Positions 1-8,278 of a stretch of 57,092 nucleotides of DNA are shown one piece after another. The stretch comes from Acidobacteria bacterium RIFCSPLOWO2_02_FULL_65_29 (GTDB taxonomy: Bacteria > Acidobacteriota > Vicinamibacteria > Vicinamibacterales > CAVVIG01). Numbering within the stretch: the first letter of the stretch is position 1; the number at the start of each line of letters is the position of its first letter. The stretch is taken from assembly GCA_001767435.1 (NCBI GenBank), contig MEKT01000027.1, positions 1,770 through 58,861 of the forward strand, in the 5' to 3' direction. The position numbers and the translations under genes are program-made. Below the pieces are notes generated by a model. It was given only the letters and a program-made list of their open reading frames with translations, had not been told where the DNA came from and made no database searches.

Positions 1-190
1 CCGGGAGCGGGCCTGTTCCATGGGCCAGCTGCCGGTTGTCTTCGAGCGTCTGGACGAATTTCGACGCGTCCTCCATCAGCACGTCGTCCGGCTCGCCGCT
101 GTCGGGCACTTCCACGTCAACGCTCTGGCGTTTGCCGTCGTGCAGGTAGGACACGTGCACCGTCTTGGTCTTGCTTCTCGCGGAATCCAC
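1..190 (-). CDS. hypothetical protein, N-terminal part (runs off the left edge)
   Basis: The reverse strand is open from a GTG at 190 to the window edge, giving about 63 residues that begin VDSARSKTKTVHVSYLHDG. The composition is charged and soluble (acidic residues around SGEPDDVLMEDASKF), with no signal peptide or membrane segment, so a cytoplasmic protein is likely. A purine-rich AGGGGG stretch lies just upstream of the GTG. It lies 54 bp downstream of the TPR gene on the same strand and may be the last gene of the sdh operon. No family was recognised. Confidence 0.5.
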   Translation of the reverse strand, partial: MDSARSKTKTVHVSYLHDGKRQSVDVEVPDSGEPDDVLMEDASKFVQTLEDNRQLAHGTGPLP

Positions 191-244
191 TCCGCCCCCT
201 CACTTATCTGCCGCGGCGCGAGAGACAGCCGCCCGCCCCACGCG

Positions 245-751
245 TCACTCGAGTAAAAGGGGTTCCTCCCGCTCCTCGGTAGCCGGCACCAGCTGGCGAT
301 CGCGCATGATCAGCCTGGCGCACGCGTTCCAGCGAAGGAGGGCATCGTCGTTGCCGGGCGGCCGCATGGATTCGGCTTCCTCGTACCGCGCCATCGCCTC
401 ACGCAGCCATGCATACGCCCGCGGGCCGCCTCCCGGCAGATGGTGACGGCGCTCGGCCTTCGCCCGCCGCTCGTGGACGATCCCGGCGTAATAGGCGTGC
501 GAGTACGGATTGTCGATCCGCTCGATCGCCTTGCGGGCCTCGCCGAACGCGGAGGCATGGTCGAGGTCGAACTGGTCGGTGAGCGCCAAGAGCAGCGTGA
601 CCAGCGCGTCCTGGTTCTCCGGGTCGACCTCGAGGACATCGCGACAGATGCTCTCGGCCTCCGCCGGCTCGTTCAGCAGCCGGTAGAGCTGGGCCTTCTC
701 GAGAGCCCCGGGCACGGCGTCCGTCGACAGCGTCTTGAGCTCAAACGTCAT
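245..751 (-). CDS. TPR-like protein at the end of the sdh operon
   Basis: This 168-aa soluble protein has two visible helix-turn-helix repeats of TPR type. One is near residues 15-50 (LEKAQLYRLLNEPAEAESIC followed by DVLEVDPENQDALV). The second covers the AYAWLREAMARYEEAESMRP segment near residue 115. TPR proteins are usually protein-protein scaffolds, so a role in assembly or regulation of the neighbouring dehydrogenase is possible but inferred. The ATG at 751 is preferred over a GTG at 757 because GGGGAGG sits 5 nt upstream. The start overlaps the end of sdhB by 11 nt, which suggests translational coupling. Confidence 0.75.
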   Translation of the reverse strand: MTFELKTLSTDAVPGALEKAQLYRLLNEPAEAESICRDVLEVDPENQDALVTLLLALTDQFDLDHASAFGEARKAIERIDNPYSHAYYAGIVHERRAKAERRHHLPGGGPRAYAWLREAMARYEEAESMRPPGNDDALLRWNACARLIMRDRQLVPATEEREEPLLLE

Positions 752-1496
752 GGGCACCTCCCCGGACCATGCGAAGCAACTTGGCGACAGGATCGTAGAG
801 CCGGTCGACGACGCGCTCTTTCAGCGGGATGATGGCGTTGTCGGTAATCGCGATGTCTTCCGGACAGACATTCGTGCAGCATTTCGTGATGTTGCAGTAC
901 CCGATGCCGCGATCCTTCTTCAGATCGCGAACGCGATCGTCGGTGTCCAGGGGATGCATCTCCAGTGCGGCGGCGTACACCAGGTGGCGCGGCCCCGCAA
1001 ACTGGTCGAACATGTGGTGCTCGCGAAGCACGTGGCACACGTCCTGGCACAAGAAGCACTCGATGCACTTCCGAAATTCCTGCACGCGCTCGACATCCGA
1101 CTGGAACATCCGCCACGTGCCGTCGGCCTCGGGAGGCCGCGGTTTGAAACGACGGATCGTCTTCTTGACCTGGAAGTTCCACGAGACGTCGGTCACGAGG
1201 TCTCTGACAGGCGGGAAGCTGCGCATGGGTTCGACCGTGACCGCCGCGGAGAGATCCAGCTGATTGAGCCGGGTCATGCACATCAGCTTTGGGTGGCCGT
1301 TGACCTCGGCTGAACACGACCCGCATTTCCCGGCCTTGCAGTTCCACCGGACGGCGAGATCGTTGGCCTGTTCGGCCTGAATCTGGTGGATCGCGTCGAG
1401 CACGACCATGCCCTCGGACACCGGCGTCGAATAGTCCTTGAACTCTCCGCTCGTCCGATCTCCGCGCCAGACACGGAATGTCGCGCTCGTTGGCAT
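741..1496 (-). CDS. sdhB: succinate dehydrogenase / fumarate reductase iron-sulfur subunit
   Basis: This 251-aa protein is the electron-transfer subunit between the flavoprotein and the membrane quinone site. An N-terminal plant-ferredoxin-type 2Fe-2S domain has C53, C58, C61 and C73 (CKAGKCGSC then MCM). The C-terminal alpha-helical ferredoxin domain holds the CIECFLCQDVC cluster motif and a later CCTNVCPEDI motif, which together supply ligands for the 4Fe-4S and 3Fe-4S centres. The length is normal for SdhB/FrdB. It follows sdhA, but the spacer between them (1497-1626) is filled with an inverted repeat. Sequence alone does not decide between succinate oxidation and fumarate reduction; an aerobic acidobacterium would favour SDH. 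Confidence 0.93.
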   Translation of the reverse strand: MPTSATFRVWRGDRTSGEFKDYSTPVSEGMVVLDAIHQIQAEQANDLAVRWNCKAGKCGSCSAEVNGHPKLMCMTRLNQLDLSAAVTVEPMRSFPPVRDLVTDVSWNFQVKKTIRRFKPRPPEADGTWRMFQSDVERVQEFRKCIECFLCQDVCHVLREHHMFDQFAGPRHLVYAAALEMHPLDTDDRVRDLKKDRGIGYCNITKCCTNVCPEDIAITDNAIIPLKERVVDRLYDPVAKLLRMVRGGAHDV

Positions 1497-1499
1497 CTT

Positions 1500-1626
1500 G
1501 ATCTCAGCTTTCAGCTCTCAGCTTTCAAGTCGACAGTTCACAGTCGACAGTTGACAGACTGTTAGCTGTTGACTGTTAACTGTCAACTGTCAACTGTCAA
1601 CTACGGGCACGCTGACAGCTACCTGA
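1500..1626. repeat. GTYRACA heptamer inverted repeat and TCAGCT words between sdhA and sdhB
   Basis: Arms at 1529-1557 and 1573-1601 (29 nt each) are built from four heptamers of the form GTYRACA and pair at 25 of 29 positions around a 15-nt loop. Immediately before them are tandem words of the type TCAGCTTTCAGCTCTCAGC (1503-1526). The element lies inside an operon, between two subunits of one complex, so as mRNA it would fold into a long imperfect hairpin. There is no T-run, so it is not a typical terminator; it could be an mRNA-stability or processing element (inference). Confidence 0.85.
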
Positions 1627-3441
1627 TCATTTCATCTCTTCGATGATCTTCTTCAACTCCAGCGGCATCTCCGGAATCGGCGTGCGGGACACCGCCATGC
1701 GGCCGTCGCGCTCCTTGCGCACGACGACGTTCACCGTGCCGAAGGCGGGGTCCTTGTCCGGATAGTCCTCGCGGAAATGTCCGCCCCGGCTCTCCTTCCG
1801 CTCGATCGCCGAATGCGTAATGGCCTCCGAGACCGTCAACAGGTTGTGCAGATCCAGCGCGGCGTGCCAGCCAGGGTTGTACTCGCGATGCCCGCCGACG
1901 CCCACGCGGGACGCTCGCTCCCGCAGGCGCGCCAAGCCGTCCAGCGCGCGCCGCATCTCGGCTTCGTTTCTCACGATGCCGACCAGTTCCTGCATCATCT
2001 CCTGCAGCGCATACTGCACCTGGTACGGACCTTCCCCTTGCGTGCTCCGCTCGAACGGTTCGACCGCCTGCCGAGCCGCATCATCCAGTTGCCGGCTGTC
2101 GATCGCGGCGCCGGACTGCTGGCGCGCAAACGTCGCGGCGAATTCGCCGGCGCGCTTGCCAAAGACCAGGAGGTCCGACAGCGAGTTGCCGCCAAGCCGA
2201 TTGGCGCCGTTGATCCCGGCGGCGCACTCGCCGGCCGCGAACAGGCCGGGCACCGACGACATCTGCGTGTCGGCGTCGACCCGCACCCCGCCCATGATGT
2301 AGTGCGTGGTCGGCCCGACTTCCATCGGCTCGCGCGTGATGTCGATATCGGCCAGCTGCTTGAACTGCTGGTACATGCTCGGGAGCTTCTTCTTGATGTG
2401 CTCGGCCGCGTTCGGCAACCGCTCCTTGATCCACGCGATGTCGAGGAACACGCCGCCGTGCGGACTGCCTCGTCCCTGCTTGATTTCGCGGACGATGCAC
2501 CGGCTCACGTGGTCGCGCGTCAACAGCTCGGGCGGCCGCCGTGCGTTCTTGTCGCCTTGGGTGTATCGCCACCCCTCCTCTTCGTTTTCGGCGGTCTGCG
2601 ATCGATAGTTCGGGGGAATGTCGTCGAACATGAATCGACGGCCCTGATTGTTCTTCAGCACGCCACCGTCGCCCCGCACGGCCTCCGTCACGAGAATGCC
2701 ACGGACGCTCGGCGGCCAGATCATCCCCGTCGGATGGAATTGCACGAACTCCATGTCCGTGAGCTCCGCACCGGCGTCGTAGGCAAGCGCATGACCATCA
2801 CCCGTGTACTCCCAGCTGTTGCTGGTGATCTTGAACGCACGGCCGACGCCTCCCGTGGCCAGGACGACGGCACGGGCCCGAAACACCTTGAAGCGGCCGC
2901 GCTCGCGCTCGTACGCGAACGCACCGACGCAGCGATCCCCGTCCTTCAAGAGCCGGGTGATCGTGCACTCCATGTGCACGTCAATCCCCTGGTGAATGCC
3001 GTGGTCCTGCAGCGTGCGGATCATTTCCAGGCCGGTGCGGTCGCCAACATGCACCAGACGCGGGTAGCGGTGTCCGCCGAACTGGCGCTGGAGGATGCGC
3101 CCGTCCGTCGTCCGATCGAACATCGCCCCCCACGCTTCCAGCTCGCGCACGCGGTCGGGCGCCTCGCGGGCGTGCAGCTCCGCCATGCGCCAGTTGTTCA
3201 CGTACTGGCCGCCGCGCATCGTGTCGGCGAAGTGGACCTTCCAGTTGTCGCGATCGTCCACGTTGGCGAGGGCGGCCGCAATGCCGCCTTCGGCCATGAC
3301 CGTGTGGGCCTTGCCCAGGAGGGACTTGCAGACCAGACCCACGGAAGCGCCGCCCGCCGACGCCTCGATCGCCGCGCGCAGGCCCGCGCCGCCTGCGCCG
3401 ACAACCAGCACGTCGTGCTCGTGGGTGTGGTAATCGGGCAT
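1627..3441 (-). CDS. sdhA: succinate dehydrogenase / fumarate reductase flavoprotein subunit
   Basis: This 604-aa catalytic subunit binds FAD and interconverts succinate and fumarate. Visible are the Rossmann motif VVGAGGAGLRAA near the N-terminus, H46 in the KAHTVMAEGG segment (the usual covalent-FAD histidine), the FVQFHPTG motif, the active-site segment EVGPTTHYIMGGV, and the C-terminal FAD motif GANRLGGNSLSDLLVFG. An ATG at 3441 is chosen: it overlaps the stop of the upstream anchor gene by one base (TGATG) and removes an unlikely 13-residue extension. The order anchor-flavoprotein-iron-sulfur is the usual sdhCAB order. Direction of catalysis cannot be read from the sequence. Confidence 0.95.
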   Translation of the reverse strand: MPDYHTHEHDVLVVGAGGAGLRAAIEASAGGASVGLVCKSLLGKAHTVMAEGGIAAALANVDDRDNWKVHFADTMRGGQYVNNWRMAELHAREAPDRVRELEAWGAMFDRTTDGRILQRQFGGHRYPRLVHVGDRTGLEMIRTLQDHGIHQGIDVHMECTITRLLKDGDRCVGAFAYERERGRFKVFRARAVVLATGGVGRAFKITSNSWEYTGDGHALAYDAGAELTDMEFVQFHPTGMIWPPSVRGILVTEAVRGDGGVLKNNQGRRFMFDDIPPNYRSQTAENEEEGWRYTQGDKNARRPPELLTRDHVSRCIVREIKQGRGSPHGGVFLDIAWIKERLPNAAEHIKKKLPSMYQQFKQLADIDITREPMEVGPTTHYIMGGVRVDADTQMSSVPGLFAAGECAAGINGANRLGGNSLSDLLVFGKRAGEFAATFARQQSGAAIDSRQLDDAARQAVEPFERSTQGEGPYQVQYALQEMMQELVGIVRNEAEMRRALDGLARLRERASRVGVGGHREYNPGWHAALDLHNLLTVSEAITHSAIERKESRGGHFREDYPDKDPAFGTVNVVVRKERDGRMAVSRTPIPEMPLELKKIIEEMK

Positions 3442-4253
3442 CACATGATCCTGACGTCCGACCATACGCCCATGGAGCACAGTCGAACGTACAGGTCAGC
3501 GAAGCCCACGGAAAACAGACTCGCCCATGCCCACGCCATGTGACGACGATTGAGGCAGCTGACGCATGCGTAGGCTCGCGCGCCCAGCGGCGCACGGGTG
3601 AGCTGGTCGACGCAGCCGCCGGCGAGGTGACGCATGGAATGGCAACCCAACAGGTATGCGCCGAGCAGCGCGGTGTTCGCGGCCAGCACGATCGTGCCCA
3701 GTCCGATCCCGAATGACGCCGTTCCCGTGGCCGGGTCGGTGAACCACATCGCCTTCCACACATCGCCGGCGAGGATCGTGAGCACGCCGATGGTAATGAA
3801 CAGCATGTACCGATGCGCGTTCTGCAGAATGAGTGGAAACGAGTTCTCGCCCAAGTAAGACGACCGTGGCTCGCCAACGGTACAGGAAGGAGGGTCTGCC
3901 CAGAACGCCTTGTAATACGCGCCGCGATAGTAGTAGCACGTCAACCTGAAGAATCCTGGGATCGGCAGGATGATCAGCGCGGGCGAGAACGGAAGCCACG
4001 CGGGCCAGGCCGCAGGTTTCTGTCCGAACCAACTGTGAGGCGAGGCGCCGAAGATTTCCGGCGAATAGAACGGGGACAGATACGGCCCCGACGTGTAGTA
4101 CTCACCCTGAAACGCCGCCCACGTGGCGTAGACGATGAAGGTCGACAAGCCCGCGAAGACGGCGAGCGGCTGGATCCACCAGCGGTCCCGCCGCCTCGTC
4201 TCGCCAAATCGCCGCCGCGCTATCTGGATGGGTACTGCACTCGACGTGGACAC
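3441..4253 (-). CDS. five-helix membrane anchor of the succinate dehydrogenase complex (SdhC/FrdC-like)
   Basis: This 270-aa integral membrane protein has about five hydrophobic segments: near PLAVFAGLSTFIVYATW, FSPALIILPIPGFFRL, YMLFITIGVLTILAG, GIGLGTIVLAANTALLGAYL and WASLFSVGFADLYV. The CYYYRGAYYKAFWADPPSC stretch is a conserved signature of the single large anchor found with actinobacterial and acidobacterial SDH. Histidines near helix ends (NAHRY, GCHSMRH, RRHMAW) are candidate haem b ligands, as in the five-helix FrdC of dihaem enzymes. A GTG at 4253 avoids overlap with the preceding stop at 4258; a start at 4301 is also open. Placement just before sdhA supports the role. Confidence 0.8.
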   Translation of the reverse strand: MSTSSAVPIQIARRRFGETRRRDRWWIQPLAVFAGLSTFIVYATWAAFQGEYYTSGPYLSPFYSPEIFGASPHSWFGQKPAAWPAWLPFSPALIILPIPGFFRLTCYYYRGAYYKAFWADPPSCTVGEPRSSYLGENSFPLILQNAHRYMLFITIGVLTILAGDVWKAMWFTDPATGTASFGIGLGTIVLAANTALLGAYLLGCHSMRHLAGGCVDQLTRAPLGARAYACVSCLNRRHMAWAWASLFSVGFADLYVRLCSMGVWSDVRIM

Positions 4254-4257
4254 GCCT

Positions 4258-5619
4258 CTAGGCTCGCTTGAGCGCCTCCGCCATGTGCGACAGCGCGACA
4301 TCGAGCGTCTTGCGCGACGTCGCGATATTCATGCGCATGTGGCCCTTCCCGCCGTTGCCATACGACGCGCCCTGGTTCATGTGCACTTTCGCGTGCTTCA
4401 CGAGCCACTGCTCGACGATCGTCTCGGGCGTGACGGTCCGGCCGCCGGTGCTGGCGTCGGCCGCCAGCTTCTTGGCGCCGATCTTGTCGACCACCTGGCT
4501 GACGTCGATCCAGGCCAAGTAGGTGCCTTGCGGCTTGACCCACTTGACGAGCGGAATATTCTTCGCCACGTACTTCTCGACGAAGTCGTGATTGCCGTCG
4601 ATGTAGACACCCAGCTGGTTGAGCCAGTCCTCTCCGTCGGCGTACGCGGCCTGGCTGGCAATCATCCCGAGCGTGGTCAAATCGGTCCGGTTGTTGGCCC
4701 TCACCCGACGCATGAACTCCGCGTTGTCGGAGAAGAACCAGCCGCACTTCATCGCGGCGAGGCCGAAGGACTTGCTCGCCGCCTTGAACGTGAGGCTGTT
4801 CATCACGACGTCTTTGTTCTCGAGCGTCGCGAAAGGCGTGTACTTGATGCCCTTGTTGGCGAAGTCGCAGTGAATCTCGTCGGACAGCACGATCACGCGG
4901 CGCTTGAGACAGATGTCTCCCAGCCTGGCGAGATCCGCCCGCGACCAGACGTTGCCCGTCGGGTTCTGCGGGTTGCAGAGGATGAACGTGTTGGTGTCGT
5001 GGCTGATGCGGCGCTCGAAATCCTCGAAGTCGATGGAATAGCGGCCGTCGACCAGCCTGAGCGGGCTCTCCTCGGGCGTCAATCCGGCGAATCGGATGTC
5101 TCCGTAGAAACCGTTATAGGTCGGCGTTATCAGTAGCACCTTGCTTCCCGGCGGCGAGAAGGTCTTCAACGCGGCAATCAACGCCGGGTGAACGCCCGTC
5201 GTGACGACAATTGAATCGGGATTGACGTCGAGGTTGTACCGCCGCTTGTTCCACGCGGCAATGCCTTCGACGAAAGAGCGGGGCTGGGCCAGGTAGCCCC
5301 AGTTCTCGTGCTGCAGGCGGTCGCGCAGGGCTTTGGTGATGGCCGGCGCGGCTCGGAAATCCATGTCCGCGATGCCCATCCCCGCCACGATGCTGTCGGC
5401 GCCGTAGAGCCTGATCGGCTGATCCCACTTGGTTGAATCGGTTCCGAAGCGGTTGTACGGCGTGTCGAAATCGAACTTGCCGCCGGTCTCGTCGAAGACC
5501 CCGCTTGCAGCCGTCGCGCCGGCAGCGATTGACGCACCAGGGGCGACGGCGCCCGCCAGCGCGGTCAGGCCCGCGCTTCTCAGAAACGTCCTGCGATTCA
5601 ACCCGGCGTGCTGTGACAT
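4258..5619 (-). CDS. Tat-exported MalY/PatB-type PLP-dependent C-S lyase or aminotransferase
   Basis: This 453-aa fold-type I PLP enzyme has a twin-arginine signal (NRRTFLRSAGLTALAGA, residues 8-24). Core motifs are NPQNPTG, SDEIHCDF (diagnostic of the MalY/PatB cystathionine beta-lyase branch) and AASKSFGLAAMK, whose lysine should hold PLP. Members of the branch cleave C-S bonds of cystathionine-like substrates, releasing pyruvate and ammonia through an enamine, or transaminate. Tat export fits a protein that folds around its cofactor before transport, so it should act in the periplasm, which is unusual for this family. It is the first gene of the sdh operon, 4 bp from the anchor gene, with AAGGAG ahead of the ATG. 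Substrate unknown. Confidence 0.85.
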   Translation of the reverse strand: MSQHAGLNRRTFLRSAGLTALAGAVAPGASIAAGATAASGVFDETGGKFDFDTPYNRFGTDSTKWDQPIRLYGADSIVAGMGIADMDFRAAPAITKALRDRLQHENWGYLAQPRSFVEGIAAWNKRRYNLDVNPDSIVVTTGVHPALIAALKTFSPPGSKVLLITPTYNGFYGDIRFAGLTPEESPLRLVDGRYSIDFEDFERRISHDTNTFILCNPQNPTGNVWSRADLARLGDICLKRRVIVLSDEIHCDFANKGIKYTPFATLENKDVVMNSLTFKAASKSFGLAAMKCGWFFSDNAEFMRRVRANNRTDLTTLGMIASQAAYADGEDWLNQLGVYIDGNHDFVEKYVAKNIPLVKWVKPQGTYLAWIDVSQVVDKIGAKKLAADASTGGRTVTPETIVEQWLVKHAKVHMNQGASYGNGGKGHMRMNIATSRKTLDVALSHMAEALKRA

Positions 5620-5998
5620 GGGTGGTTCTCCTTGTCGATGGCCAGTGTGCCTGCCCGGAACGGCCTAATCCTACACCCAGGCGAGGCTTCTGGCGAGTCT
5701 TTCCAGACCGGCGCCGGACGTGGCGCTTGGCAGCCTGCGGGAGCTTCTTCCAGCTTCTCGATCACGTTGCAGGAGGAGAACACGCCGATCATCGCATCCC
5801 TCGACAGGGCTCGGGATGCCTTGAGCATGGTCGCCCCTCGACGGGTGCTCGGAACGACCCTGAGCCAGTCGAACAGTCGAAGAGCTGCACCCGCGGCGCG
5901 CCAAACAGTTGGCTGATCTGCGGTCTCTGCCCTTCGACTCTCGCTCAGGGCTCCCGAGCGAAGTCGAGGGATGCGTCCTCCGCGATTTTCGTCGTCGG
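5620..5998. other. gene-free spacer with dispersed CTTCGACTCGCTCAGGG-type inverted repeats
   Basis: These 379 bases hold no convincing gene. The right end of the operon at 5619 probably has its promoter just above 5640. Between about 5850 and 5970 are copies of a GC-rich dispersed motif: CGACCCTGAGCCAGTCGAA near 5855-5875, and CTTCGACTCTCGCTCAGGG near 5932-5950 followed by CTCCCGAGCGAAGTCGAGGG. They form inverted pairs with each other and recur at 46432-46476. They lie downstream of the DUF5916 gene, where they may end or stabilise its message (inference). Confidence 0.6.
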
Positions 5999-8263
5999 TC
6001 AGAAACGAACCAGCCTCGTGGCTTTGACGGCGAACGTCCGGTTCAGGAGCCCCTGCGCGGCCCCGCTGTCGGTCGTCCGGCCATCGCTGTACACGACGAA
6101 CAGCTCGCTGCCGGGCTGATATTCCCAGCGCCAGCGAACGCTGGCGCTCACGGTGTGCGCGCTGGGGTTGAGCTGCACGAGGCTGCTCACCATCATCCGC
6201 GGCGTCGGGGTGAGAATGAACCGTGAATTGAGCAGCGTCGCTCGGAACTCCCCGAATGGCAGATCGACCCAGTTGAGCGACACGCTCGGCTCGAACGCGA
6301 ACTGCGGCACGATCCCGATTCGCCCGTTGTAGCTCGCCTCGGTCCGTGTGCCGTCGTAGAACGTGCCGTGGCCGATCGCTGCGCGGCCCGACAGCAGGCG
6401 CTGCTGGCCGAGCGAATACGACGCTCGCACGTTCCGAGAGGAATAACCGGCGGCGGGCACCACCACACCCGGAGCGATGGCGAAGCTTCTGGGAACCAGC
6501 TCGTACTCCCGCGTGTAGTCCAGCGCGAACTGATCGCTGCTTTGAAAATCGGTCTGGAAGCGCCCGAGCGCCCGGCGGTTCTCGACCGACGATCCCCGCG
6601 CATCGGTGACGTAGTCGAGGCTGCCGATGAAGTTGAATTTCCGCACGAGGGTCCGGCGCCTGGGCCGAGGGCTGAACCGCGCTTCCCCGAGCGTCCGACG
6701 AAAGTCGGTACGGCGCACGTATCCCGTCTGGGCGTCGAACCGCTCGCCGACGAGCAGGTGCTCGCCGCTCACCCCGTAGCGATCGCCCGCATATTCGAAG
6801 GCGCCGCGATAGCTCGTGGTGTCCCCCGCCACGCCCGGCGTGTGGCTCCGGGCGTAGTAGCCATTGGCCGTCACGTTCGTGAACAGGAAGAAGTTGCCGT
6901 CGACGCCGAGGACCGTGTTCGACACGGTGCCGGACGCATCGGGGGTGCGACGGGTGGCGATGACACCAACGTTGCTGCGCCGGAGCACGTCGCGCTTCAC
7001 GCGGATCGTGCTGAAATTGGTCTTCACCGCGCCCGCCGACTCGTGGTGGCCCGTCTCGATGTTCAACGCCCCGATGCTGTAGCGTCCCGATCGCCCGGTC
7101 AGCCGCGCGCCGCCCAGCACCGGCACCGCCTGACCCTGGCTCAGCCCGATCCGACGGCTGAAGAACAGCACGGGCACATCGCCCGGCGTGCCATTCCCCG
7201 ACCCGACCCCCCCAAACGCGAAAAGGCCTTGCCCCTCGAGGAAGAAGTCGCGTTTTTCCGGGAAGAACAGGCTGAACCGTGTGAGGTTGACCTGCTGTAC
7301 GTCCTCTTCGACCTGGGCGAAGTCGGTGTTGACCGTCACGTCCGCGATCAGGCTGCGGGTGAGGCCGTACTTGAAATCGAAACCCACGTCCGCGTTCCGA
7401 TCGTTCGAGAACGGCCGCGCCGCCGTCCTGTCGGTTGTGACCGACGACACGGCATAGGGCTTGATCTCGAGATTCAGTGACTGCGCGGGCGTCTCCACGC
7501 CCACGAGCGTGGCCACCGAACCCACTCGTGCGATGGCATTCCCGGTGCCGAACGACGCCGGCATCGCGACGACGTACGAGTACTCGTTCTTCCATTTCAC
7601 GACGCGGCGCATGTTGAGGCCCCACACCTGCGGGCCCGGGCCCGGATAGCGGAGCGACTTGAAGGGAATGGACATCTCGAGCGTCCACCCGCCCTCGAAA
7701 CGCGCGGTTCGCACGTCCCACACGGTATTCCAGTTCACATTGAGCCCGTCGTCCACGATGGCCTGATCGCGGAACGCCCCGAGCGGAGTGGTCTGAAAGA
7801 ACAAGCCGTTCCGGCGATCGAGAAACGTGTCGAACACCGCCGTGAAGCTCTCGTTCTGCGTGATGTTGTTCTGGTCGCGGCGCATCTCGGTGAGCACCTC
7901 GCGCTCCGGCTGGCTGTCCCAACAGCGAGCCGACACGTAGAGATTTTGCTCATCGAAGAGAATCCACGCCTCGGTCGGCTCGGACGCCGGCGCGCCCTCG
8001 CTCGGCTCCTGCTGAATGAAGCCGTCGATCGCCCGAATCGACCGATAGACGTCTTCGTCGAGGCGCCCGTCGATCGTCAGCGGCTGCGTGGTGCGGATCG
8101 CACGAGCCGTCACGCGCCCATCCTCGTTGCGGGTGATCACGGCCGGCGGATCGGGAGCGGCGGCCATGACGGTTCTCCCCACCGCGATCGGCTGCGCGTG
8201 GACCGGCACCGAGGCCAGTCCAGCGCACAATCCGGCCAGAAACCCGCACGCTCGCGCCGTCAT
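5999..8263 (-). CDS. CBM9-like domain / DUF5916 outer-membrane barrel protein
   Basis: This 754-aa protein has a Sec signal peptide (MTARACGFLAGLCAGLASVPVHA). An N-terminal CBM9-like beta-sandwich follows, roughly residues 60-250 (IDGRLDEDVYRS then PTEAWILFDEQNLYVSARC). A long beta-rich C-terminal region (DUF5916) contains the family motif FPEKRDFFLEGQGLF and ends in the aromatic RLVRF typical of outer-membrane barrels. Family members are thought to sit in the outer membrane and bind or take up oligosaccharide-like ligands, but function is not established. A paralogue lies at 42536-44797. It is followed downstream by a repeat-rich spacer and preceded by a VWA-like gene 15 bp upstream, likely one transcript. 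Confidence 0.85.
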   Translation of the reverse strand: MTARACGFLAGLCAGLASVPVHAQPIAVGRTVMAAAPDPPAVITRNEDGRVTARAIRTTQPLTIDGRLDEDVYRSIRAIDGFIQQEPSEGAPASEPTEAWILFDEQNLYVSARCWDSQPEREVLTEMRRDQNNITQNESFTAVFDTFLDRRNGLFFQTTPLGAFRDQAIVDDGLNVNWNTVWDVRTARFEGGWTLEMSIPFKSLRYPGPGPQVWGLNMRRVVKWKNEYSYVVAMPASFGTGNAIARVGSVATLVGVETPAQSLNLEIKPYAVSSVTTDRTAARPFSNDRNADVGFDFKYGLTRSLIADVTVNTDFAQVEEDVQQVNLTRFSLFFPEKRDFFLEGQGLFAFGGVGSGNGTPGDVPVLFFSRRIGLSQGQAVPVLGGARLTGRSGRYSIGALNIETGHHESAGAVKTNFSTIRVKRDVLRRSNVGVIATRRTPDASGTVSNTVLGVDGNFFLFTNVTANGYYARSHTPGVAGDTTSYRGAFEYAGDRYGVSGEHLLVGERFDAQTGYVRRTDFRRTLGEARFSPRPRRRTLVRKFNFIGSLDYVTDARGSSVENRRALGRFQTDFQSSDQFALDYTREYELVPRSFAIAPGVVVPAAGYSSRNVRASYSLGQQRLLSGRAAIGHGTFYDGTRTEASYNGRIGIVPQFAFEPSVSLNWVDLPFGEFRATLLNSRFILTPTPRMMVSSLVQLNPSAHTVSASVRWRWEYQPGSELFVVYSDGRTTDSGAAQGLLNRTFAVKATRLVRF

Positions 8264-8278
8264 TGGTCCGATCGCCTC

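Noticed and set aside
1777-3543. Long plus-strand open frame opposite sdhA
   Set aside because: It is antisense to a gene with full SDH motifs; GC-rich third positions leave such shadow frames open. No domain or ribosome site was visible.
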